A stretch of 64,000 bases of DNA, from positions 26,209,061 through 26,273,060 of the forward strand of contig JBCNJP010000023.1 of assembly GCA_039602395.1 (NCBI GenBank). Direction: 5' to 3'. The position numbers were made by a program, and so were the translations under genes. Each line of letters opens with the position of its first letter. Position 1 is the first letter of the stretch. This DNA comes from Deinandra increscens subsp. villosa. Taxonomy: Eukaryota; Streptophyta; Magnoliopsida; Asterales; Asteraceae. Below, in pieces: positions 12,736-24,518 of this stretch. Under the pieces are notes generated by a model. It was not told the DNA's origin and searched no databases. It saw nothing but the letters and a program-made list of their open reading frames with translations.

Positions 12736-13138
12736 TGTTGATACATAGTTTGTGCGTCGTGTGAAGTATCCAACAAGACAATGTCGTGTGAAGATCCAAG
12801 AGTTCAAGTCCAAGGTTTAAGGCTAGGTTCACTGCCTGCCGAACCTGGTCCGAACCTGGAGTTCGGACCTGCCGAACCTGGAGTTCGGACCTGCCGAACC
12901 TGGAGTTCGGACAAGGTTCGGCCAGCAGCTATAAATAGCTAGTTGGTCTTTGTATTCGGTACGTGTGATAGTCTGAGCTAATCTTAAGTGTATGTTTTGT
13001 ACGGTGTTTCTCTGTGTCAGTTTCTGAGTGTTTACTGGTTGTAATTGTTCATCTTTGATCAATAAAACAATCAGTTAATTACGTTTTGATCTTCGAATAG
13101 CTATATTGAGTAGGCAATCCAATGCTCTCGCATTTTCA
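12736..13138 (+). repeat. 3' LTR of family A element (copy 2)
   Basis: Identical to 2543-2945 apart from one base (12980). CCGAAC/GTTCGG units lie directly upstream of TATAAATA (12930-12937). The matching 5' LTR is missing into the gap. Confidence 0.87.
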
Positions 13139-13917
13139 AATTTTACCTTAGTCGATTTCTCAATCCAAGTTGCCATTTCTTCTTTTATCTCATTCAGGAT
13201 TCTGGTAGGAATCCTAAAGACACCTTCATGGATTTATCTCAACTTCCTTGGGAATCTTAAGAAAGTTTAATAAGGTTCCTGGCCAAGGGCCAAAGGAAGT
13301 TCTTTTGAAAATAAGATAGCAAATTTAGAAATAAGCTGGGGATAAACCCGGGATTCTTGGGACTAAGCCAAATCTGGGGACAAGCACGTTTTTACTTGGT
13401 ACTAACCCAAAACTGGGGTCAAGCCCTTCCGTAAGTGACATGAATATGTCAAAACCTTAGATAACACGTCAGTGTTATAACCTTTGAGAATCCGCCCAGC
13501 AGCCTACAATGACAAGATTGTCAGCCACCCCTAGGATGGACTGGTCCGGCCATCTTGAGCATACTCGTGGACAATGTGCGCACGTTGCGAGGGTCGTGCG
13601 CTACTGGCGATTACCCAAACTTAGGAGAGGAGTCAGCCTCTCAAACCTTAGAAGGTATGCAGGATACCTTAAACGTAGGAGAGGTGGCCAACCTCTAACT
13701 AAGGATATACCCAAAATACTTAGGATTCTCGAAATCTGCAAAACACTCAACACTCGGTGAGGGGTGGGTACTAGCTTAGCTAACACCACTCCGATGCTTA
13801 AGTTAGTATCATGTGATAAAATTAATAAGAATAATATTAAATTTGGATTGGAATACGTACCTTGTAGTATCTGGTAGTGAGAATCCTCGAGATTCTAATA
13901 GGATTCCAAAGGGATTC
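13139..13917 (-). other. 3' non-coding region of gypsy 1 (copy 2)
   Basis: Same content as 2946-3724. There is no gene, and diverged GGGGACAAGC-type units are present. Family A is inserted at its lower edge. Confidence 0.75.
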
Positions 13918-15294
13918 CTACATAAAATAAGCTTTAAGGTGTATGGCATTCCAGGATCTTGGTAGGGGTTCTCCTTCCATGTTTACCAAGCGATATGCCC
14001 CTTTTCCTTCTTCAGAATCTATCAAATATGGTCCTTCCCATTTGGGTGCCAATTTCCCATCAGCTGGATTGGCAGTGTTTTGAAATGCCTTTCTCAACAC
14101 TAAGTCCCCTACTTGAAATCTTCTTAACCTGGTATTCTTGTTATAAAACTTTTCCATCCTTTGTTGATAAGATGCCATCTGGATTCGGGACATATCTCTG
14201 AGCTCCTCAATTGTTTCAAGATCCTGAAGCAAGGTCTGGCTGTTGGTTTCAGGATCCTGGCAGTTAATCATGGCTGTAGGTAGCACCATTTCTGTAGGGA
14301 TCACAGCCTCAGCTCCAAACACTAATGAGAATGGAGTTTGGTCGGTTGCATTCTTGGGTGTTGTCCTATCTGCTCAAAGAACAAAAGGTAGCTCTTGAGC
14401 CCACTTGCCTTTTTTGGAACCCAACTTCTTCTTGAGGTTGTTGATGATGATCTTATTCCTGGATTCCGCCTGTCCATTAGCTTGAGGGTGGAAAAGTGTT
14501 GAAGTAATCATTTTTATGCCCTAACTAGCACAAAAATTTGTTGTTCTTTTGCCGATAAACTAGGAGCCGTTATCACATATGATTTCTGCTGGAATCCTAA
14601 ATCTGGTAATGATGTTTCTCATGATGAAGGATATCACCTCTTTCTCTCTCACATGGACATAGGCTTCTGCTTCGATCCATTTGGAAAAATAGTCTGTCAT
14701 TGCAAGCATAAATACTTTTCCTCAAGGAGCCTTGGGCAGCTTGCCTAAAATATCCATGCCCTACTTCATGAACGGCCATGGGGATACTATAGGGTGCAGA
14801 TGCTTGGCTGGTTGATGCAGAATATTCATGTGCCTTTGGCAGGCATCACACTTTTGTGAGAAGCTCATGGCATCCTTCTTCATTGTTGGCCAATAGTAGC
14901 CAAATCTAAGAATCTTGGAGAAGAGTGCTCTGCCCCTAGTATGATTTCCACAATCTCCATCATGGATGTCTTCAAGCACTTCAAGAGCTTCTGCTTTCTC
15001 TAAGCACCTCAAGTAGACACCTGCAAGAGATTTTCTATATAGTATGTTATCTAAGATGAAATAAGGTATTACCTTGGCGCGAAAAGCCCTAGGATTTTCA
15101 CCCTTAGGAATCTCCCTGTTTTTGAGATACATAATAATTGGATGGGTCCAGGATTCCTGGGTATCCTTGGGATTCCCAACGTCTGCTTCTTCATTGTCAT
15201 TGATAGCGTGAGCTTCCTGTTGAGCTATTATCGGCGTCAGGACATGCATTATTGGAATCCTGATATCCTCAGGGATCCTGAGCGATGAAGCCAA
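13918..15294 (-). pseudogene. Integrase domain of gypsy 1 pol, broken (copy 2)
   Basis: It shares all the stops of 3725-5101: Trp or Gln codons have become TAG or TGA in the catalytic core. The H2C2 finger and the C-terminal LKAYFM end are recognisable. Because the same breaks are shared, the damage predates the duplication or haplotype split. Confidence 0.9.
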
Positions 15295-15422
15295 GTTTGC
15301 TAAAGCATCGGCTTCTGAATTGTCTTCTCTTGGAACCTGTGAAATGTTAGCAAAGACAATTTTTTAACAATATCCAGATATTTAATTAGGTTCTCCCCTC
15401 TCACTGCATAAGATCCATTGAA

Positions 15423-17114
15423 CTAGTTAGTTAATAGAAGGGAATCAACAAATACTTGAATACTCCGGATGCCCATATCTCTAGCCAATTGCAACCCAGC
15501 AATCAAGGCTTCATATTCAGCTTCGTTGTTGGTAGCCTGGAATTCACAAGATATTGATAGTGGTATTATGTCCCCTTGTGGTAATTTTAGAAAGATGCCC
15601 AGCCATGTTCCTCTAACATTTGAGGATCCATTAGTGTAAAGGATCCAGTCTTCTTCGAGCTTCTCAAGCTGCCGGACTTCCTTCTCAACTTCTGGTTCTA
15701 TACCACTGTTGAAACCAGCCACAAAGTCAGCCAAGGCTTAGGATTTAATTGTTGTCCTTGGCTCATATTTTATGTCATAGTCACTTAGTTTGACTGCCCA
15801 CTTAGCCATCCTACCTGACATTTTCGGATTCCTAAGAACTGCCTTAATAGGATAGTTAGATTTTACAATTATAACATGAGTTTCAAAATAATGTCTAAGT
15901 TTAGTGGAAGCCATTATAAGAGCTAGAATTAATTTTTCAAGGTGAGAATACCTGGATTCTGCGTCTAGCAGAGTTTTACTTACGTAATATACCGGATGCT
16001 GCTGACCTTGATGGTCTTTTACTAGGACTGCACTGTTTGAGCTTCCGGAAACAGCTAGATATAAATATAGCGGCTCCACATCTTCTTGTATCATTAATAA
16101 TGGGGCTGCTAACAGGTAGTCTTTCATGCATCTTAGGGCTTCTTCGTACTTCTCAGTCCATTCAAAATTCTTATTTTTCCTCAAGATATCGTAGAAATCC
16201 TTACTTTTTTCTGAGGATCTTGAAATGAACCTGTTGAGTGCTGCGATTCTTCCTGTCAACCTTTGTACCTCTTTTACATTCAATGGGGACTTCAAATTTA
16301 GGATTGATTTGATCTGCTCTGGACTTGCTTCAATTCCTCTTTCAGTAACCATGTAGCCTAAGAATTTTCCAGCTCGCACCCCAAAGTGGCATTTGGAGGG
16401 ATTGAGCTTCATGTTATACTGGTCAAGGATGTCAAAGGCAGTTTGGAGATCCTCGACGTGATCTTCTGCCTTTTTGGATTTCACCACCATATCATCTATG
16501 TAGACCTCCATCGTGTCCCCCAGTTGCTTTTTAAACATCATATTAACGAGTCTCTGGTAGGTGGTACCTGCATTTCTTAAACCAAAAGGCATAGCAGTAT
16601 AACAATAGATACCTGTCGGAGTCATAAATGTCGTATGCTCTTGGTCACATGGTTCCATCTTAATTTGTTGGAATCCTGCCGAGGCGTCCATAAAAGTGAG
16701 CATCTCATGAACAGCCGTGGCATTCACCATTGCATCAATATGCGGAAGTGGGAAAGGATCCTTAGGACAGGCCTTATTCAAGTCTGTGTAATCAACACAT
16801 CTCCACTTTCCATTCTTCTTCTGGACCACCACCACATTTGCTAGCCACTTCGGATATTTGACTTCTCTAATCATCTTGGTTTTGAGAAGCTTCTCAACTT
16901 CCTCCTGGATGATTACATTCTTCTCTAGAGCGAACTTCCTCCTTTTTTGTTGTATAAGCCTGAAAGAAAGATCTAAACCAAGTTTATGAGTAATAACATG
17001 TTTAGGGATACCTGTCATGTCCTCATGCTTCCGGGCGAAAGTTGAGGTTCTGGCTTTCAGAAGCTGAACTAATTTTTGTTCAACATTCGCTGGGATGCCT
17101 ATTCCTATGAGCAC
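15423..17114 (-). pseudogene. Reverse transcriptase and RNase H of gypsy 1 (copy 2)
   Basis: YIDDMVVKSKKAEDH marks the RT active site and YTNGSSN, NNEAEYEAL and VFVDS mark RNase H. It carries the same internal TAA as copy 1. Private substitutions include NAGTTY for NAGATY, FRLIQQ for FRPIQQ and LRNPKM for LRKPKM, several at positions conserved in gypsy 2, as expected for an unconstrained sequence. Confidence 0.92.
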
Positions 17115-17267
17115 CTTGATTTCAGGATTCTCAGGGTCTAGAAGGACTTCTTTGACATCAAGCTCCCTGTCCTCCTGTACTTCAAGTGCCCTTTTCTGTA
17201 ATTGCTATCCCTTCGTCACCTTAGTGGTGTTCTTCATTGACGTTGAATAACAGTTCTTAGCTTCCTG

Positions 17268-17835
17268 CTAGTCGCTTTCAATCCTCACAACTACCCAAGG
17301 TATAGGAAGCTTGATGCATTGATGATGAGTTGAAGGGACTGCTTTCATCTCATGTATCCATGGCCTGCCAAGAATTATATTGCAACAAGAAGGAGAAACT
17401 ATAACACAAAATTTTTGCATAGAGTTTACCCCCTCTATGTATACTGGTAATCAGATATCCCCAACGGTGCTTTTGGTTTCACCGCTGAAGCCAACCAGAA
17501 CTGAGGATCTTGCAACTATTTCAGTTTCTGGGATCCCCATCTTCTTGAGAACATCAAGACAGATTATGTTTACTGAGCTCCCATTATCAATCAGGATCCT
17601 GCGAAAAAAATGGTTAGCAATATATAAATTGACTACAAGACTATCATGATGAGGATCCTGAACATGAGAACGGTCGCTCTCATCAAAGGATACGAGCTTG
17701 TCTTGAGTTAAGGTGGATGTCCAGACAAGTCTGTGATCCTGTTCAGGTTTAGATTCCTTAGCATGCTTCTTGGCTGAGGAATACGAAGTGCCGCAGATGT
17801 CTGAGCCTCCTAAGATGAAGTTGATTATTTGAGCT
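17268..17835 (-). pseudogene. Aspartic protease and gag C-terminus of gypsy 1
   Basis: The minus-strand frame shows the retropepsin-type active site ILIDNGSSVNII and, further on, VARSSVLVGFSGE. A TGA replaces an Arg codon just after STVGDI (near 17451), and the domain ends RIESD followed by TAG. Protease would cut the polyprotein inside the particle. The upper edge is the insertion point of the family A element. The flanks (GAGCT against GGGCA) look like a decayed TSD, and uninterrupted gypsy 2 reads GGGCATCC here. Confidence 0.88.
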
Positions 17836-18194
17836 TGAAAAGTCGTGAGCATAGGATCATCTACTCAATCTAGCTATTCGGATACGAAACGAGTAATTAT
17901 AATGATTGTTTTATTGATCTAAAGAAGAATAATTACAATCAGAATCACTAGAACAAATACATAGAATACACCACAGAAACCCACACTTATGGATATCTCT
18001 CACGCTCAGAACAACTTAACACAAAGAACAAACATGTATGTATACTGACCCGCCGAACCTCAGTCGAACCTGAGGTTCGCCCTGATCCGAACTCCAGGTT
18101 CGGACCAGGTTCGGCCAACCACACTTTGGCTTGAACTTGTTCTTGACTTGATGCAACTCGATACTGCACACGACGCACAGATCAGGTATCAACA
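17836..18194 (-). repeat. 3' LTR of minus-strand family A element
   Basis: TG..CA ends on both strands. U3 (18049-18117) contains alternating CCGAAC and GTTCGG words next to a TATA-like stretch. It is bounded above by the PPT. Confidence 0.9.
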
Positions 18195-18208
18195 AACTCC
18201 CCCTCGTC
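18195..18208 (-). promoter_or_regulatory. Polypurine tract of family A element
   Basis: On the minus strand this reads CGACGAGGGGGAGTT immediately before the 3' LTR, the plus-strand DNA priming site. A second PPT-like tract, CTTGAGGGGGAGTTTGC, lies about 50 bases away (about 18250-18266). Confidence 0.85.
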
Positions 18209-20081
18209 GTGTGCAGTATCTATTCAACATCATCACAAAAGTATCTTTAAGCAAACTCCCCCTCAAGTGCAGAATCCGTTCATTCAATGAAATGAATCTT
18301 CGAATAAAATCTTCCTCAACTTGATCGTAGCTTGATATTGAATACTTGACAATGTCTGGTGATTCTCTGGTCTTTATTAACAGCTTCAGAAGACTTGAAA
18401 TTGTGATTTCTTTCACTTTAGCAACCTATTCAAAATTTAAATAATCTTGGCGCAAAATGTCTCTTCGAGACTCAAGATATGATTTAGAAAATTGAATTTG
18501 TATCACGTGTTGATCAGATCGGAAATAAAGCAGAAACAAAATCTTTTTGACTTTTAGAAAGTTTATATCAAAAGAAACCTAAAATCTTTTGATTTTTCAA
18601 ACTTATGCTAAAACACACCAAAAATCTTTTTGTACTTTTTCCAAAATGAAACAAAATTGCAATACAGAATCAAACTCTATTTTTGGTATGAGAAAGATCA
18701 CTATATGGGATCATATTGGATATGACGCACTGAACTACACTTCAATTTCAACTAATTAAAGCACATAAGTCATGTTGATTGCCGATATAATTTGTCCATC
18801 TTAAACTCAGGCAAAATCATACTCATAACATCTGGATATGTTAATGTATTGATTAAATATGCTTTAACCAGTGTATCCCACACTATAAAAAAATATTCAT
18901 AGATTTTCCTTTTCTTTTTCTTTTTCTTTTGCTTTTTCTTTTTGTGTGATTACACTTGTGAATTTTCACAAAGTATAATATTTTCATGATATCGTCAACT
19001 GTGTTACATGCAAAAAGAAATAAGAACGTTAAATCGTCTACCTTAAGGTCGATCTTCCGATACGCAGATAAGGCCTCGGATTTAACAAAATAAAGAAAAT
19101 AAAACAAGTTGAAGTTGTATAACCCAACAACAATCAGGTCGGTACTCCCGTACACGCAGAGAAAGTCCGATGAGTAATACGAAACACCAAAGAAAATAAC
19201 GCAGAATATCAAACGAACAACGATCAGGTCGGTCTTGTCGCATAGAAAGTCCAATCGTTTGACAAAATAAGAAAATCAAACAAGATTAAATCTTTGCAAA
19301 ATGAGCACATGTATACACAGTGACGTCTCATTTTATTCTTCACACTTATTTTTCTTTTTGTCATGAATTATGAATCAAGATGTTATCCACATGGTCATTC
19401 ATTAGTATTTAATGAATATTGATTTTCCGAGCCTACCAAATATATCAAACAATGATCTTATGGCTCTTTCATCTACTCTATCCATGAGTCAGATACGTAA
19501 GCCAATGTGCCATCATTTTTCAATGATCAATTTCTCATAATTTTATATATTGTGCATGTATTCGCCTTCCTTATATATTTTTATATATTGTGCATGTATT
19601 CACCTTCCTTATATATATTCCATGTATTCACCTATTTATATACTTTGCATGTATTCACCTTCTTCCCATAACATGCATTTTCACAATTTCCCCCCCCCCC
19701 CCCCTTACATGCATTTCTTCCCCTTAAAATGAAAAGTCTATTTTTGGATTTTCATTCTACAAAAAGAAGACTGTATTTTTGGATTTTATATCAATTGAAA
19801 ATGCGTAAAGAAAGAAAAAATGATCAATCAACACGAATACCTTGCATTTTTATACTTTCAGAAAATTTGCAGGTTAGAAAAATATATTGAAAGCAATTTA
19901 AGTTAAGCAGAATACTCCTCCATCAATAACTTTGCAATCGTCGATAAGTCTTCTAGAAGTACCTACACACTTGTCAAACTCATTAGTTTTTAACTTGACC
20001 CGAAGCGACTGCTTCAGGTCGACCAGTGTCCTGATTTTGCTTTTAAACCACCTTTGGTTTCCAGAATTGTGATTGTTTTGG
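18209..20081 (-). other. 3' non-coding region of minus-strand family A element
   Basis: No gene, apart from a short gag-tail remnant near 19898-20081. It carries reversed versions of the blocks seen at 789-2542: the degenerate repeats near 19020-19290, the conserved block near 19435-19540, a pyrimidine run (18906-18943) and a run of 15 C (about 19690-19704). Confidence 0.7.
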
Positions 20082-21925
20082 TTACTCAGTTTTTGATGAA
20101 TCAATCAAAGGTGACTGTGATGAAGAACCTACATTTTGAACCTTTTGAAACATAGGAACAAAACATTTTTGTTTTACAAAGAATGTAGGTTCACATTCAT
20201 CAAAAACTCTGTCATGTTCATCAAACAACTTTGGTTTGGCAGGTTTACCAAAAACTGGTATCTGTTGAGAACTTTGGTTTGATTTAGCAGGAAGTGGACA
20301 ATCTTTTGCAATATGCCCTTTTTGGCGGCAAACATAACATAGACGTTCAGTTTTGTCCCACCTTTTAGGTGCCTGCACAGAATTACAAACATGAATATCT
20401 CCAACATGATCAGAAAAACAATCATATACCTGTCGGCGGTGATCATGAACCCATTTAGGTGTTGGGCTTCGAGAATGAGAACCATCAAAAGAAAATTGTG
20501 CGGTTTGATTCTTCAAGGTTCTTGATGCATCTTTCTTCTCAAAAACTTCAGAAATTTTCCTAGCATCCACGCAATGAAGAGGAAACTCTTTGTCGGAGAA
20601 TATCTGTTCCGAACCCTTGAGTTTGTAAAACCACTCAGGTTGAACCTTCTTAGCCTTGAAAACTTCCTTCTTCACTTGCTTCATTTTAAGATTCTTTAAA
20701 TCTTGTGATGTTGATGCTGGAACCTCCTCAACTTTGACATTTTGTGCTCTAAAACCCAAACCAACAGTTTTCCTAAAAACTTTTTCCTTAGAATTGGAAT
20801 TCTGGTGTCCATCTTTTGCTAATTTTGAAAATTCAGCTTTGATATCTTTGATATTTTTCTGCTCAAAGATAATCGTCTCATCCAATTCAGGTTGAGAACG
20901 AATCTTTTCACTTGAAGTAGCTGATTTCTCATTATCTGCAGAAGATGAACTAGAAACAAATTTGGGAGCTGGTGGAATCTCAGATTTTTTTCCTTTCTTC
21001 TTCTTAGCCTTCTTGTTATTATTTCTTTTTACAATCTTCTCTTCTTCTGGAATTGATGATGAAAACTTTAAATAATCATACTCTTCCACCATTTCCTTCA
21101 CTTCTTTGAAGCTTCTTTGATATGAGCAGGGGGTGATGCAGTTTTATCAAACATTTTCTCAAAATTAGCATCATTAGCTAAGAAGCTTATGAACACTTGT
21201 GAGATTGAAACATTATTCAGCAATCAATTTGCATCGATGACTTGAATTTTGAGATCATAAATTTGTTGTTGTGCTTCAGCTAAATCCTTCTCAGTAGCAA
21301 TCAATTACTTTGCAACCTTATGTGCTTCAAATTTTGCATGCGGAGATTTTCCATTCACTCAAACAATTCTTTCTTCAATATCTTCATTCCGCTTTTGAAT
21401 CTCCAAATTTGTTGTTTGAACTTTATTCACACTTACCAATTCACGATTCTCATCTAAATACTTCTCCATAACAGCTTGATAACTTTCAATTTTAGTAGCA
21501 GATTCTTCAGCATTCTTTGTAAGAAAATCAAGCTTGATTTTTGACTTATCAAAAAGATTCTGAAAATCATTTGCAGCGTCTTCTGCTTCATCCTTCCATT
21601 TCTTGACTTCATTAACCAACTCATCCCTCTCTTCACAGATCTTTGCATTTGCAGCTTCAACATTCTTTCTATCTTGTTTTGATATTTCTAAAACTTCATT
21701 CAGCAATTTGATCTCTATAATCAAACATTCAATATTTCAACATTAATTCCTTCTCATGTTCCTTAGAAATCTCCAAATGTGAACTAACCAACTTGAATTC
21801 CTCAGAAAGCTTTTGAATTTTATTCAATAGCGAAGCATTTTCTTTCAACAAACTTTCCATGTTTTCAGCAGACTCGTAGAAACTAGGTGCTGAACTTGTA
21901 TCTGAACAATAATCTGCTTGTATCT
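20082..21925 (-). pseudogene. Gag-like polyprotein, C-terminal half (coiled coil and knuckle 2)
   Basis: The minus-strand frames 21724-21359 and 21101-20082 encode a Glu/Lys-rich coiled coil, then the YKLKGSEQIFSD block and knuckle CYVCRQKGHIAKDC. They are separated by frameshifts and stops near 21100-21360. The N-terminal half is at 27866-29216, across the family B insertion. Confidence 0.88.
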
Positions 21926-22446
21926 TGTAAGGATCGAATCAACCCTCACGCGATATCAAAGTCTATAATCACTGTGCGGAATCCAGTGATTATAGGTGAT
22001 TCAAGTCTAATCGAAAGATAATATGAATATGCAATAAAGAACACGATAAGAACACAAACCAGATGAAGAAAACACTTTACTAATCACCTTGATTGCAACA
22101 CAAGAATCGAAATTCTCTTAGAAGAATTTCGTAAACACCAAAGTTGAAAGAACACCAAAACAGCCACCTCATAATGAGGGGAGGGCTTCCCTTATATAGG
22201 GATTCTCCATCTTGGAGAACAAGCAAAGATAAAAACCCTAAATAACACCTAATTCCCGTATTTGACTTTCCAGGCCCACTAAAACCCATCTAAACTATTT
22301 TAAACTGAGCCCAAACCCATCTAAAATGGCCCAATGACCCAATACCATAATAAACCAACTATTTTTCACCTATTCTAACACATATGCCTTCAAAATAGTC
22401 CGCCAATAGGTGATTTAATACACAAGCCACAAATTATTCCCTTACA
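21926..22446 (-). repeat. 3' LTR of family B element
   Basis: TG..CA ends, 521 bp. On the minus strand a TATATAAG box (plus 22191-22198) marks the promoter. Differences from the 5' LTR are C/A-type single bases near 22314 and 22354. Confidence 0.95.
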
Positions 22447-24518
22447 ATCTTCCCCTTGGCTTGTGCTATTAAATGTCTTCTACTTTCAATCTTCAGACTT
22501 GCAGTCTTCTCCTTAGCTTGAGCATGGGTTTGTGAAGATTCTTTTCTATAGCAATCTTCATTGGGCAGCAGCAAATGACTTTGGGGAGTGATTTCTCAAA
22601 CAATATCAGCTCGAACTTCTGGTGATGAACAAGTAATGAGAGGAGGATTCTCAAATACTTGCTTCTTCTTGAAAACTATTGAGTCATTGCTGAATCATCA
22701 GTAACTGTCTTGACTTGCCATTAACTTTAGAGGATAAATTTTGAAACCTCTGTCTTGGCATTCTTGAATTTCTTCTTGTGACTACTTTGCATCTTTTCTT
22801 TAATTAGCTTCCCCTAAACTTGAGAACGGTGTCTTTGGAAGCTTTACTTGAATAACCAACAAACTTTCCCTGAGCATAGGGTAAGTCCTTTTCTAGCTGG
22901 TTCTTCAACACGAACAGTAGCAACACTCATTGACTTTTCTTCTCCATGACATCTCATTTAACCTGTCATGCACAACATGGAACAAACACTAACCAGACAA
23001 TGATGACTGGTTATCGAGTTAGCATTATTTAACCAAACAACTTCCCCTGAACCCGAGGGGGAGGTCACACCTTCTTGCACAAAACCCAAAAAATAAACTT
23101 ATTAAAACCTTTAAATTAACCTGGCCATGGTTGAAAATAAACAATAAAAACTTAAGATAAATAAAAAAAAATAAAAATAAAAACAAACATACCAAATTAC
23201 TAAACAAGAAGGTTTCTATGGGATCAAACCGTATGAATCTGACTGAGGAACCCTTTTCAGCTCTGTTACTCGAACACGTCCAGGTGATTGCCAATATACT
23301 GATCCACTTTAAACTCAAACCCTTTTCTTTATCAGGCTGTTTGTCACTTTATTATCTTTTAAGGTGTATTAATTATGAACAGCAAGTGGGTTTCAACAAA
23401 TCCTATGTACATGTTATTACACACTATCAAGCATATAAATTCCCTACCACATATTTTCACAACCTGAACCAGAAGTTTGAAAGTAAGCTCGAGACTTGGT
23501 TGAGAAGAGAAAGAATAGATCAGATAGATTTTTTTTGGGTATAATATACAAAGTCAACTGAATTTTTGAAACAATTTTAATAATGCTCTCATCAGTGACA
23601 ACGGCTGAGGGATTTGGACTCTTGAGGGTCTCTTTTGATGTGCTCTTTGGCATCTTTTGGGTGTATATTATTTTTTCTTTAATTTATTTTAGGTGATCTA
23701 GAAGCACGTATGTATGGACAACTCCAGGTCATTGCTCACGCAAAGCAGAGGAGAGCCTTACATACACGCGAAGCATCCCCAGGTCATTGCTCACGCAAAG
23801 CAGAGGGGACACCGACTTTTTGAGCTCAATTTCACACTCTTGGAGACAAGCGTGTGTATCGGGAACTTGAACATGCAGTCAAATAGAAATGCAATTAACC
23901 TAAGTGCTGTTACCCATCAAACAGCCATACGTTATCTTTAAGTGTGTAACTCATACCTTTTCAGATTTAAGAGTTGAGCCTACCAGCATATCACCATGGA
24001 TCATGTCTTTCACATCTGCCTTACGCGTGTCAGCCATCTCCAAAACGGAAGTTTATTTCACTTCCCTCCTTCTCAAGCACACAAACAAAAGATTAAAATT
24101 AAAAAGCACAATATTTTTTGAGGGGTCAACTGTTTCATCTTTTCTATTCTTCCCCTTGCTTTTTGATTTTTAATAACAACACACATTTTTTTTTTTAAAC
24201 ACACTAACACACTATAAGACAAACTTGGCCAAGCTAACCTTCAAAGTTTATCATTTGAGATTTTTTTTCATAAATGAGTTTTGTTTTATGCAGAACCATA
24301 CTTCTCATCAGATTTGCCAAGAAACAAACAATTAAGAAAGTGTTACCTTTACTGCTGATTTTCTCAGATTTACCTCTCACAAGGAAACATACCCTCCATT
24401 GAAATCTTCATGTCATGTGGTAGAGAGATGCCTTCTATCATGTGCCTGGAACAATCACTTTCAAAAACAAATAAGTTAATGGAAGTCCTCCTTGACTGTT
24501 CCTGCACAAGGTGAGAGA
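22447..24518 (-). other. PPT and 3' non-coding region of family B element
   Basis: The PPT reads AAGCCAAGGGGAAGAT on the minus strand, directly against the LTR. The remaining 2 kb hold only short shadow frames. A word of about 26 bases beginning CCAGGTCATTGCTC is repeated 55 bases apart (23724 and 23779). Around 23283-23322 a segment resembles the GATTGCC..TTAAACTCA part of the family A and C 3' regions. Confidence 0.75.

Larger units (their letters stand above)
7692..13138 (+). mobile_element. Family A gag-only copia-like retrotransposon (5' end lost in gap)
   Basis: The visible part starts 24 bases before the gag ATG and ends at the 3' LTR (12736-13138). It is inserted in the 3' non-coding region of gypsy 1, opposite in orientation. 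Gag is the only coding region; no copia protease, integrase, RT or RNase H motif appears between gag and PPT. Gag has several stops and frameshifts, so this copy could not make its own protein. Confidence 0.88.
10194..17384. repeat. Copy 2 of the ~7.2-kb repeat (partner 1-7191)
   Basis: This is the copy that joins continuously to upstream gag and to the rest of gypsy 1. Where the copies differ in coding sequence, copy 1 usually agrees with gypsy 2 and copy 2 carries the odd residue (for example FRLIQQ against FRPIQQ, TAVHEM against TAGHEM, FQQIKME against FQQIQME). The excess change is therefore in copy 2. Confidence 0.95.
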
